Below, piece by piece: positions 18,641 to 27,659 of a DNA stretch of 64,000 nucleotides. Position 1 is the stretch's first letter, and each line of letters begins with the position of its first letter. A program made the translations under genes and the position numbers. The notes beneath the pieces are model-generated. The model was not told the origin of the DNA and ran no database searches. It worked only from the letters and a program-made list of their open reading frames with translations. The stretch is from an uncultured Fidelibacterota bacterium (lineage in GTDB: Bacteria; Fidelibacterota; Marinisomatia; Marinisomatales; TCS55), in contig CAJWZD010000010.1 in NCBI GenBank assembly GCA_913049685.1, positions 1-64,000 on the forward strand. The letters are read 5' to 3'.

Positions 18641-21517
18641 ATGAAAAAAATGATATTGGCTTCCTTCGCTTTTACTACCTTTTCTTTTGGACAAGCAGTA
18701 GTAACGGTTGAAGGTGATATTACTTCAAACACAACATGGATTTCTTCAAACGTATATTATCTAAATAACCAAGCGTTTGTTGATAGTGGCGTCACATTAA
18801 CAATTGAACCAGGTACTGTTATAAAAGCAAGATATGGGGTATACAGTGGAAGTAATGCCGCTCCTGCTCTTGTTATTAAGCAGGGTGCCAAGATAATGGC
18901 TGAAGGCACAAAGGATAAGCCTATTACTTTTAAGTCTGAATTAGAACCTGGTAGCGCAAACTACGGCAATGGTCGCGGTCTGTGGGGAGGTATCGTCGTT
19001 AACGGTTATGCCCCAATTTCTACTACAGGCGGAACCAACAATGTTGAAGGTGTTACTGGTATTCCATACGGTGGAAACGATCCTGATGATAATTCAGGTG
19101 TAATGCGCTACGTTAGAGTTTGGAACGGTGGAGCAGTTATTGGTGCTGATAATGAATTGAATGGAATCACTCTAGCTGGAGTTGGTCGCGGAACGACCGT
19201 TGAATACTGTGAAGTTGCTCTAAATTTAGATGATGGTTTTGAAATGTTTGGTGGAACCGTAGATCTTAGATACTGCGTTGTGTATGCTCAAGGCGATGAT
19301 GCATTTGATACCGATGAAGGTTATCAAGGACGCGGTCAATTTTTGGTCAGTGTTCTAGCTAATGATAGTGATCGAGCACATGAAATGGATAATAGAACGA
19401 ACGGCGATACGGATTCACAGCCACGTTCACACCCTAAGTTCATGAACGTTACTGTAATATCCGATTCTGCTGGTCATACCAATGATAATATCAAAGTTCG
19501 CGAAGGAACAGGTGGTGACTTCAGAAATTATGTCATGTATGGAGGCGGAGGTGACGGCTGGGAGAACGATGATAATGGGACTGAGACCGTTACTCAAACG
19601 CTTCCAACAAGCGGCTATCCAAATTACCTTTATATTTCTAAAAACAATATAGTTTATAAAGTAAAAACACCATTCAAAGATGCTAGTGTTGAGGCATTCA
19701 CCTCAGAGAATGGAGACCCAGGTTATATGATTGAGTCGAACACATCAACAGGTTTTATAACTAAAGTTGACTTGACCCCGACACCGCTTGGACCAGCCTA
19801 TTCGAAGTTGGATAATCCATTTGAAGGAGCATCGGCATCTGATTCTGCATTTTTTGATGAGGTATATTTTAAAGGCGCAGTAGGATCAGACAACTGGCTC
19901 AAGGGATGGACCTATCTTGATGAAATGGGAATTATAGTTGAACAAGAAGAAAGTTTAGTTGCATTAGGTGGAGATATCACAGAAAATACAACTCTTGTGA
20001 ATGATACAGAATACTACCTCAATGAACAGACTTTTGTTAAGGATGGTGTAACCCTAACTATTGAAAAAGGAACTACAATATATGCCAGATATGGTGCTTA
20101 TGGTGCTAGCAATCCTGCACCTGCTTTAGTCATTGAAAGAGGTGCTAAAATAGTTGCTGCCGGAACTAAAGATGAGCCAATCACATTCAAGTCTGAGCTA
20201 AAATCTGATGACGCAAATTATGGTAATGGAAGAGGTTTGTGGGGTGGTCTTGTAGTTAATGGTAGAGCTCCAATATCCAATGCTGGTGGTAGTGCGAATG
20301 TTGAAGGATTAACAGGTGTAGCTTACGGCGGATCTGATCCAAACGATGATTCTGGAACTTTGCGTTACGTTAGAGTCTGGAATGGTGGAGCAGTTATTGG
20401 TGTTGACAATGAATTGAATGGTATCACACTAGCTGGAGTTGGTCGCGGAACGACCGTTGAATATTGTGAAGTTGCCCTAAACTTAGATGATGGTTTTGAA
20501 ATGTTTGGCGGAACTGTGGATCTAAAATACTGTTCAGTCATAGGTGTTGGTGATGATGCATTTGACACTGATGGTGGTTACCAAGGTCGCGGACAATTTC
20601 TTTTCGTTCAAAGAGCAGCTGACAGTGACCGAGCTCATGAAATGGATAATAGAACCAATGGAAACACCGATTCACAGCCACGCTCCCATCCACGTTTTGC
20701 TAATGTTACTATTATTGGAGATAAAGCAAACACCAATGATCTAATTAAACTTAGAGAAGGTTCTGGTGGAGATTTCAGGAACTATATTCTTGTAGGTGGG
20801 GGAAATGACGGTATCGAGAATGATGACAACGGTAGTGAATTGGTTACTCAAGATTTGGCAGCAGCTGAAGCATTTGGATATCCAAATTACCTTTACATTT
20901 CACCTAACATTGTAATGTATGATGTCGTAGATCCGTTTAAGGATTTTGATCAAAGTGGTGAGACGTTTACTGAAACGTATATAGACAAAGATCCTGGTAT
21001 TACATATACTATGGGATCGGACGGTCAAGTTGCAAAAGTTAATCCAAGGCCAATTTTAGGTGGTGCAGCTTATCAAGATGTTGATAATGTAATTGTAGAT
21101 AATTTCTTTACTCAGGTTCAATACAAAGGGGCTTTTGATAAAAATAACTGGTTAGATGGATGGTCGTGGTTATCAGAAACTGAAAGATTGGAAACAGAGG
21201 TATTGTCAGTGGAAGAAGATTTGGTTGCAGGAATACCAAGTTCCTTTGAAATTAAAAACAATTATCCAAACCCATTTAATCCCTCAACCAAAATAAGTTT
21301 TGGCTTACCAACACAATCAGAAGTTAAAGTGACAATCTTTAATGTTCTAGGCGAACAGATTATGGAATATAATCTTGGAAACATACAGCCTGGCTTCAGG
21401 AGTGTTACTTGGCATGGTAAGAATATGAATGGTGCGCCAGTTCCTTCTGGAATGTACTTCTATCGTGTGAATGCAGGAACTGAATTCAAAATTGGTAAAA
21501 TGACTTTGCTTAAGTGA
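18641..21517 (+). CDS. Secreted tandem-duplicated right-handed beta-helix-like protein with T9SS type A sorting domain
   Basis: Signal peptide; two ~419-residue repeats (TIEPGTVIKARYG... / TIEKGTTIYARYG...); C-terminal NNYPNPFNPSTKISFGLP...VPSGMYFYRVNAG...KMTLLK. Confidence 0.88.
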   Translation: MKKMILASFAFTTFSFGQAVVTVEGDITSNTTWISSNVYYLNNQAFVDSGVTLTIEPGTVIKARYGVYSGSNAAPALVIKQGAKIMAEGTKDKPITFKSELEPGSANYGNGRGLWGGIVVNGYAPISTTGGTNNVEGVTGIPYGGNDPDDNSGVMRYVRVWNGGAVIGADNELNGITLAGVGRGTTVEYCEVALNLDDGFEMFGGTVDLRYCVVYAQGDDAFDTDEGYQGRGQFLVSVLANDSDRAHEMDNRTNGDTDSQPRSHPKFMNVTVISDSAGHTNDNIKVREGTGGDFRNYVMYGGGGDGWENDDNGTETVTQTLPTSGYPNYLYISKNNIVYKVKTPFKDASVEAFTSENGDPGYMIESNTSTGFITKVDLTPTPLGPAYSKLDNPFEGASASDSAFFDEVYFKGAVGSDNWLKGWTYLDEMGIIVEQEESLVALGGDITENTTLVNDTEYYLNEQTFVKDGVTLTIEKGTTIYARYGAYGASNPAPALVIERGAKIVAAGTKDEPITFKSELKSDDANYGNGRGLWGGLVVNGRAPISNAGGSANVEGLTGVAYGGSDPNDDSGTLRYVRVWNGGAVIGVDNELNGITLAGVGRGTTVEYCEVALNLDDGFEMFGGTVDLKYCSVIGVGDDAFDTDGGYQGRGQFLFVQRAADSDRAHEMDNRTNGNTDSQPRSHPRFANVTIIGDKANTNDLIKLREGSGGDFRNYILVGGGNDGIENDDNGSELVTQDLAAAEAFGYPNYLYISPNIVMYDVVDPFKDFDQSGETFTETYIDKDPGITYTMGSDGQVAKVNPRPILGGAAYQDVDNVIVDNFFTQVQYKGAFDKNNWLDGWSWLSETERLETEVLSVEEDLVAGIPSSFEIKNNYPNPFNPSTKISFGLPTQSEVKVTIFNVLGEQIMEYNLGNIQPGFRSVTWHGKNMNGAPVPSGMYFYRVNAGTEFKIGKMTLLK
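19181..21160 (+). repeat. Internal coding duplication, second copy offset by 1257 bp (419 codons)
   Basis: GTTGGTCGCGGAACGACCGTTGAATA... at 19181 and 20438 in the same frame. Confidence 0.85.
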
Positions 21518-21540
21518 TTTTATCTTAACTATTGTAATAA

Positions 21541-21569
21541 AAAAGGCTCATTTTGTATGAGCCTTTTTT
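21541..21569 (+). terminator. Rho-independent terminator
   Basis: AAAAGGCTCA-ttttgta-TGAGCCTTTTTT. Confidence 0.88.
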
Positions 21570-21719
21570 ATTTAATACGTGAGTTGTTAATGCTTAATTC
21601 AATTATTTGTAAATAAAGCTGAAATTTATAATGATGTGATTGCTCCTAGCTTTAATTTCTTGATACAATCAAATACAATTATATTAAAATAAAAATAAAT
21701 AAAGCATTAAATTGAATAC

Positions 21720-22094
21720 ATGAAACCATCAAATTTTATACATCAAATTGAAACTATATCGCATTGGTTGATATATGCATTAGTTCTATTTCTGTTTGGT
21801 TCTGAGATTTCTGAGATGTTTAATTCAGGTAATATTGAAGTAAAAAATATACTTACCTTTTTTATCTATCTTGAGATAATGCAAATGGTATCCATTTTTT
21901 TTGAAACAGGAAAGATACCTGTTCGGTATCCTATCTATATTTCTATGATAGGTTTAGCTAGATATATTATTCTTGAGGACTTGAATGTGAATGAAGCTTT
22001 GGCAATCTCTGGATCAATTCTGCTACTTTCACTTGCATTAGTTGGTTTAGCCTATAGAAATAAATTAGTTAATACAGCGGATAACGAAGAATAA
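21720..22094 (+). CDS. Phosphate-starvation-inducible PsiE-like membrane protein
   Basis: Four hydrophobic segments; YLEIMQMVSIFFETGKIPVRYPIYISMIGLARYIILE matches the PsiE family core. Confidence 0.8.
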   Translation: MKPSNFIHQIETISHWLIYALVLFLFGSEISEMFNSGNIEVKNILTFFIYLEIMQMVSIFFETGKIPVRYPIYISMIGLARYIILEDLNVNEALAISGSILLLSLALVGLAYRNKLVNTADNEE

Positions 22095-22110
22095 GAATCT
22101 GTTTTGCTTA

Positions 22111-24459
22111 TTAATTTCTTAAAGGCTTTCCAGTTTTGAGCATATACCTAATTCTGTCTTGCGACAACTTTTCACCTGTTAAGGATACAAATGCTTCTCT
22201 TTCAATATCTAAAAGATATTGCTCATCAACAGATTTTGTAAGTCCGGCTTTGTCTCCACCAGTTAAAATATAAGCAAGTTTCTTTGCAATAAACTCATCG
22301 TGCTCTGAAATTTTTCCCTGAGCCTTAAATCCTTTAACAACCATTGCGATTGCTGTCCGCCCACCAGTTCCAGGTAGTTTTAAATCATCACGAAATTGTG
22401 GAGGCTTATACCCTTCATCAATCAAAGATAGAGCTTTGACTTTTGCGGTTTTAATTCTCTGATCATTATTCAAAATAATGGTATCAGACTTTAAGAGGTA
22501 GCCTAGGTGTTTAGCCTCATCAGCACTCGTGGATACTTTTGCGAAAGCAATTGTTTCAAATGCTTTCTGAGATACCTGAAAAGCATTCAGTCGTCCTGAT
22601 CCGCTATTTTCTGTGAGGTTTAATAAAATTCTTAAATTACCTCCAGCTCCAGGAACAAGACCAACGCCAATCTCAACTGCACCCATATACAATTCACCCA
22701 AAGCAATGCGATGAACAGCTGGAGCTGCAATCTCAAATCCTCCTCCTAATGCGAGGTGGTGTGGAGCTGCAACTACAGGAGCTTTTGAAAATCGAACGCG
22801 CTGCATAAGATCTTGAAATTGTTTAATATCGTTATTGATTTTATCAAAATCTTTAGCATCTATAACCTGAATCATATTTGCAAGATTAGCGCCTGCACAA
22901 AAATTTGCCCCCTCGTGACCAATAACTAGAGCACTGTATTTTCCTGCATCGAGTAAATCCATAGCATCATTCATTACTTCGCCCATAGAGCTATCTATGG
23001 GGTTAAGAGTTGGTTGTAAGGCTGAATGAAATTCTACATTTAATACTCCATCACCAAGATCTATTAGACTCGCACTCCAGTCTCTCTTGATGAGATTATT
23101 TCCAGATTTCTTCAGATTGAGGTTGATAGTTTCAGGGTCGTCATCGATTGTTTTTACCGAAGCACTAAGTACGTCATAATACGTGCGTTTTCCATAACTT
23201 GATTCGTAGAATGTTTTTCTTCCTGAAGCAAGCATATCATCCACCCAGCTAGGCACATTTTTATTTTCTTTTTTCATGCGCGCAACGGTTGCCTCTACAC
23301 CCATCGCGTCCCAGCATTCAAACGGTCCAAGCTCCCAGCCATACCCCCATTTCATTGCATTATCAATATTGATAATATCATCACTGATTTCAGGAATACG
23401 GTTTGCAGAATAAATCAAGGAGTCTGCTGTTATCTCCCAGAAAAATTTTCCAGATTTGTCATCATTAAAGGCTAAAGACTTTATTCTATCTGCAACTTTT
23501 TGAAACCCTTTAGCAGCGCGATACCCATCGAATAGTACTTTTTTCTGCGCTTTGTACTCTCCGGTTTTCAGATCGATTGATAGGATACCATCGTCCGTTT
23601 TTTTATAAAATCCTGCTTTTGATTTTTGCCCTAAACGTCCATCGTCAATTAAGCTTTGAAGAATGTCAGGCGCTTTTAATGTTTCTCTTGCTTCATCGTC
23701 AACGAGGTTGTTGTAGCTTGTTGCAGAAACATTGGATTGCACATCAAGGCCAACTATATCAACAGTTCTAAAAATACCGCTTTTTGGTCGTCCTACTATT
23801 GTACCGGTTAATTTATCGACTTCTTCAACAGAAAGGCCCATATCAATTGCAAGCTTAATGGCATTATTTGCTCCATGGACTCCTATTCGATTTCCAATAA
23901 AGTTTGGGGTGTCTTTTGCATGAACAATTCCTTTACCCAAAATATTTTGACCAATAGATGCTAATGTTTCGTAAACACTTTTATCGGTTTTTGATCCTTG
24001 TACCAACTCTAGAAGTCGCATGTAGCGGGGCGGATTAAAAAAATGGGTTATTAAAAAACGTGATTTCAAATTATCTGGCAATACTTTGATCAAATCTTCT
24101 AATGGGATACCTGACGTATTTGAACTCATTATTACCGAATCTTTTAAATGAGGAACGATATTTTTATAAACCGTATGTTTGATTTCAAGGTTTTCGGCTA
24201 CAGCTTCAATTACAAGGTCAACATCTTTAAGACTGTCAAGGTCATTATCATAAGTACAAGCAGTGATGCGCTCAGCATTTTTAGGTTTATAAAGAGGAGC
24301 TGGACGAAGTTGTGATAGAGTTTCAACTCCCTTTTTCGCAAGATCAAAATTAATATCAAAAAGTAAAGCAGGGATACCAGCATTACTAAAATGCCCAGCA
24401 ATTTGAGCACCCATTGTACCAGCACCTAGCACTGCAACTTTTTCTATCCTGTTTTCCAT
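22111..24459 (-). CDS. 3-hydroxyacyl-CoA dehydrogenase/enoyl-CoA hydratase fusion (FadB/FadN type); start likely 24459
   Basis: VAVLGAGTMGAQIAGHFSNAG (NAD site); SSNTSGIPLEDL; C-terminal crotonase region (GANFCAGANLANM, LGGGFEIA). Confidence 0.92.
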   Translation of the reverse strand: MENRIEKVAVLGAGTMGAQIAGHFSNAGIPALLFDINFDLAKKGVETLSQLRPAPLYKPKNAERITACTYDNDLDSLKDVDLVIEAVAENLEIKHTVYKNIVPHLKDSVIMSSNTSGIPLEDLIKVLPDNLKSRFLITHFFNPPRYMRLLELVQGSKTDKSVYETLASIGQNILGKGIVHAKDTPNFIGNRIGVHGANNAIKLAIDMGLSVEEVDKLTGTIVGRPKSGIFRTVDIVGLDVQSNVSATSYNNLVDDEARETLKAPDILQSLIDDGRLGQKSKAGFYKKTDDGILSIDLKTGEYKAQKKVLFDGYRAAKGFQKVADRIKSLAFNDDKSGKFFWEITADSLIYSANRIPEISDDIINIDNAMKWGYGWELGPFECWDAMGVEATVARMKKENKNVPSWVDDMLASGRKTFYESSYGKRTYYDVLSASVKTIDDDPETINLNLKKSGNNLIKRDWSASLIDLGDGVLNVEFHSALQPTLNPIDSSMGEVMNDAMDLLDAGKYSALVIGHEGANFCAGANLANMIQVIDAKDFDKINNDIKQFQDLMQRVRFSKAPVVAAPHHLALGGGFEIAAPAVHRIALGELYMGAVEIGVGLVPGAGGNLRILLNLTENSGSGRLNAFQVSQKAFETIAFAKVSTSADEAKHLGYLLKSDTIILNNDQRIKTAKVKALSLIDEGYKPPQFRDDLKLPGTGGRTAIAMVVKGFKAQGKISEHDEFIAKKLAYILTGGDKAGLTKSVDEQYLLDIEREAFVSLTGEKLSQDRIRYMLKTGKPLRN

Positions 24460-24461
24460 TA

Positions 24462-25592
24462 TTATATTCTTTTGATTATTGTTGCTATGCCTTGACCACT
24501 GCCGATGCACATTGTAGCTAAGCCTATAGATGTATTTTGTTGCTCCATAACGTTTATCAAGGTAGTTAGAATTCGAGCGCCTGAACATCCCAATGGATGC
24601 CCCAAAGCAATGGCTCCGCCATTAAGGTTTATCTTGCCCTGATCCCAACCTCCTTTTTTGATAACATACAATGCTTGGGCCGCAAAAGCCTCATTTAGTT
24701 CGATCGTTTCAACATCATCCATAGTTAATTTTGCTTTTTTTAATGCTTTTTCCACAGCGGGAAGAGGCCCCATACCCATTCTATCCCAATGGACCCCAGC
24801 AATTGCTCTAGACATAATCTCAGCTCTGGGTTTTAAATTATTATTTTTAGAAAGTGTTTCACTTCCAATTAATAATGCGGACGCACCTATGGAGATAGGG
24901 CTGCTGGTCGCAGCAGTAATCGAACCGTTCTCTAGGAAAGCAGGGCGAAGGCTCTTAATTTTTTCTTCATCTGGCTCTCTAGGACCATCATCCTTTACGA
25001 CACTTGATTCCCCATTAACATCGATTGCGATTAATTCTTTATCAAATCTGCCTGCTTGATATGCATCTAGAGCTTTGCGATGCGAGTTCATAGCAAATTC
25101 TTCCTGTTCGTCTCTTGAAATATCTAAATCGTTTGCAAGGTTCTCTGCAGTTTCTCCCATGCCAATATAGAACTCTTGCTCTGCAAGTTCTGGGTGAAAA
25201 TCTGGAGCGAAACCGCCCATAGGAACAGAGAACATATCCTCAATACCAGCTGCAATTCCAACATCAATATCACCGCACTCTGCGGAGGTACTTAATTGAT
25301 GCGCAGCATCCATAGATGAACCGCAAAAGCGATTAATTACCTTGCCTGTTGATTCAATGGGTAGTCCAGCTAAAACTCCCACAGATTTTCCAATGATGTG
25401 TCCCTGAGGACCTTCCGGGTATGCACAGCCAACCACCACGTCTTCGATCATTTCAGGTTGGATAGTCGAATTTCGTGCTAGCAGTCCTTTTATAACTTGT
25501 GCGGTCAAGTCATCCGGACGAACACCGATCATTTCACCATTTTTTAATCCAATGGGTGAACGTACTGCATCGATTATAAATGATTTGCTCAT
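24462..25592 (-). CDS. Acetyl-CoA acyltransferase (thiolase)
   Basis: NRFCGSSMDAAH active Cys, NLNGGAIALGHPLGCSGARI, GLATMCIGSGQGIA. Confidence 0.95.
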   Translation of the reverse strand: MSKSFIIDAVRSPIGLKNGEMIGVRPDDLTAQVIKGLLARNSTIQPEMIEDVVVGCAYPEGPQGHIIGKSVGVLAGLPIESTGKVINRFCGSSMDAAHQLSTSAECGDIDVGIAAGIEDMFSVPMGGFAPDFHPELAEQEFYIGMGETAENLANDLDISRDEQEEFAMNSHRKALDAYQAGRFDKELIAIDVNGESSVVKDDGPREPDEEKIKSLRPAFLENGSITAATSSPISIGASALLIGSETLSKNNNLKPRAEIMSRAIAGVHWDRMGMGPLPAVEKALKKAKLTMDDVETIELNEAFAAQALYVIKKGGWDQGKINLNGGAIALGHPLGCSGARILTTLINVMEQQNTSIGLATMCIGSGQGIATIIKRI

Positions 25593-25600
25593 TTTAGCTC

Positions 25601-27379
25601 CTAATAGGGGTACTTTTTTTGGTCAAAAATGTATTCAGCGATATTACGTTTTAACTGAACATTATTGGTATGAAGACGCATTCTTTTTTCAAATTGACTT
25701 AGTTTGGACAGCGTTTCTTCTGATACAGATCCATCGTGAAGCGAATTTAATATGGAATGCGTTTTGGTAATAACTCTATCAGTCATTTCAGATACAAACA
25801 CCTTTGATATATATTTAGTAGATGAAATTGGGTTATCAGAATCCATAATTTTTTTTGTGCGTATCAACGTGCTCTCAGCGGTATAAATATCAGTGAAGAT
25901 ATCAGCTAACATTTCCATAATTTGATGCTCGTTTTTTAGATCTTGACCAAAAAATACCAGAGACTCGTTAAATAAATACAGACCTAATTTCTTTGCAGTT
26001 TCAACGGAATCAAATTCTTTGCCAAATTCAGAATTATCGCTAGATGGTCCTTCATTCAGAAAAGAATCAATGTTTCGAATGGCATCTCGAAACGGCAATT
26101 CTTCTGTGAGAGCCTTCTTCATCATAAATCCGGTTATTATTTGCCTGTTAATCTCATTTGTGCCTTCCCAGATTTGATTAATACGATCATCTCTATAGGC
26201 AGGAGCTAAAGAATATTCCTCTAAGTAGCCATATCCTGCTAGTACCTGCAAACCTTGATCAATAACCCAATGACTGCAGTCGCTACCAAACACCTTAACC
26301 ATTGAGGTTTCAATGGCATATTTTCCCATTGCTTCACCCATTTGGATATAATAGTCAGGAGTATCTTTATCAATAAGGTCAATTTCGTCCTGGAGAAGAC
26401 CTATGGTGCGATAAATCATGCTATCGGTAGCAAACGTAAGAATTGCCATTTCGGCAATCTTTTTTTGTATAGCGTCAAATTTTGATATGGATGATCCAAA
26501 TGCTTTTCTGTCAAGCGCATATTGTGAGGCAGTAGTTATTGCTTGCTTAGACCCGCCCAGACATGAGCAGCCAAGTTTGAAGCGACCAATATTCAAACAG
26601 TTAAATGCGATCGTTGCACCTTTACCTACTTTGTATAACAGATTTTCAGCAGGAACTTTAGCGTCTTGAAAAATGAGTTGAGCGGTAGATGAGCCTTTCA
26701 TGCCCAGCTTATTCTCTTCTCTGCCAATCGAAAAACCTTCGGTACCTTTTTCGAGGATAAATGCACTAAACTTATTTCCATCAACTTGAGCGAATACGAC
26801 AAATACATCAGCTATTCCACCATTAGTAATAAATACTTTTTCACCGTTTAAAATATAATGTTTTTTATCTTCCGTTAATTTTGCAGAAGTCTTTGCTTGA
26901 GTAGCATCAGAGCCTGAGGAAGGCTCGGTAAGACCATATGCGCACACAAACTCCCCGGATGATATTTTGGGTAAATATTTCTTCTTTTGCTCATCGGTTC
27001 CAAACCATACTATAGGAAGTGACCCAATGCCTGTTTGCACAGCCCACGTAACCGCAAAGGAGGGACTTTGAACTAGTGCCTCAGCAACAATTGCAGAAGT
27101 AATTTTATCCAAATCAATTCCGTCGTACTTTTCAGGAATATCAATTCCAAGCAATCCTAATTCGCCAAGTTCTTTGAGAAGTTCAATCGATAAATCTGGA
27201 TCGTATTTTTCTATCTTTTCTTTCTGGGATAAAACCCTTTCTTTATCAAAATCCATCACCATTTTATAGATTTCTGTATGCTCCGAAGTAAAGTCTTCAC
27301 GAGTAAATATTGAGGTACTGTTGATGGGATCTAAAATAAACTGACCCCCAGTTTTTTGAATAGTATCTTTTTTATCCAT
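25601..27379 (-). CDS. Acyl-CoA dehydrogenase family protein
   Basis: YGLTEPSSGSDATQAKTSA, ALDRKAFGSSISKFDAIQKKIAEM, DDRINQIWEGTNEINRQII. Confidence 0.95.
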   Translation of the reverse strand: MDKKDTIQKTGGQFILDPINSTSIFTREDFTSEHTEIYKMVMDFDKERVLSQKEKIEKYDPDLSIELLKELGELGLLGIDIPEKYDGIDLDKITSAIVAEALVQSPSFAVTWAVQTGIGSLPIVWFGTDEQKKKYLPKISSGEFVCAYGLTEPSSGSDATQAKTSAKLTEDKKHYILNGEKVFITNGGIADVFVVFAQVDGNKFSAFILEKGTEGFSIGREENKLGMKGSSTAQLIFQDAKVPAENLLYKVGKGATIAFNCLNIGRFKLGCSCLGGSKQAITTASQYALDRKAFGSSISKFDAIQKKIAEMAILTFATDSMIYRTIGLLQDEIDLIDKDTPDYYIQMGEAMGKYAIETSMVKVFGSDCSHWVIDQGLQVLAGYGYLEEYSLAPAYRDDRINQIWEGTNEINRQIITGFMMKKALTEELPFRDAIRNIDSFLNEGPSSDNSEFGKEFDSVETAKKLGLYLFNESLVFFGQDLKNEHQIMEMLADIFTDIYTAESTLIRTKKIMDSDNPISSTKYISKVFVSEMTDRVITKTHSILNSLHDGSVSEETLSKLSQFEKRMRLHTNNVQLKRNIAEYIFDQKKYPY

Positions 27380-27478
27380 TCCAGTTTCTAAATGTTTGTT
27401 ATCTTATAAATAAGTTAAACAGGGAAAAGCATTTTTCACATCTTAATATGTGTTTATACAAAATTTTTAAAAAAAAGT

Positions 27479-27508
27479 TTGACATATGATTAAAATTTTT
27501 GTTACTAT
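27479..27508 (+). promoter_or_regulatory. Sigma70-like promoter TTGACA-N18-TACTAT
   Basis: Consensus -35 at 27479-27484, -10-like hexamer at 27503-27508. Confidence 0.5.
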
Positions 27509-27509
27509 T

Positions 27510-27534
27510 GATAATGAGATTAAGTCTCATTATC
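27510..27534. promoter_or_regulatory. Perfect 10-5-10 inverted repeat operator candidate GATAATGAGA-TTAAG-TCTCATTATC
   Basis: Perfect dyad at the expected +1 of the promoter, in the divergent acyl-CoA dehydrogenase/TonB receptor intergenic region. Confidence 0.6.
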
Positions 27535-27659
27535 TTAATCTTGTGTTTTCGAAGCATGTATATTGAATAGCCTTTGGTTAAAACTCCACCTCAGTCCTTC
27601 CAGGGGCTATTCTTTGTTCATTGAAATAAAACTGAATATTTAAAATTAAGAGGGTAGTA

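Noticed and set aside
21600-21719. Possible Pho-box upstream of the psiE-like gene (TGATACAATCAAATACAATTA)
   Set aside because: Repeat unit is 10 bp and the half-site differs from the other copies; not counted as a member of the motif set
23577-25059. ORFs opposite the fad operon (64, 63, 133 aa)
   Set aside because: Antisense to highly conserved enzymes
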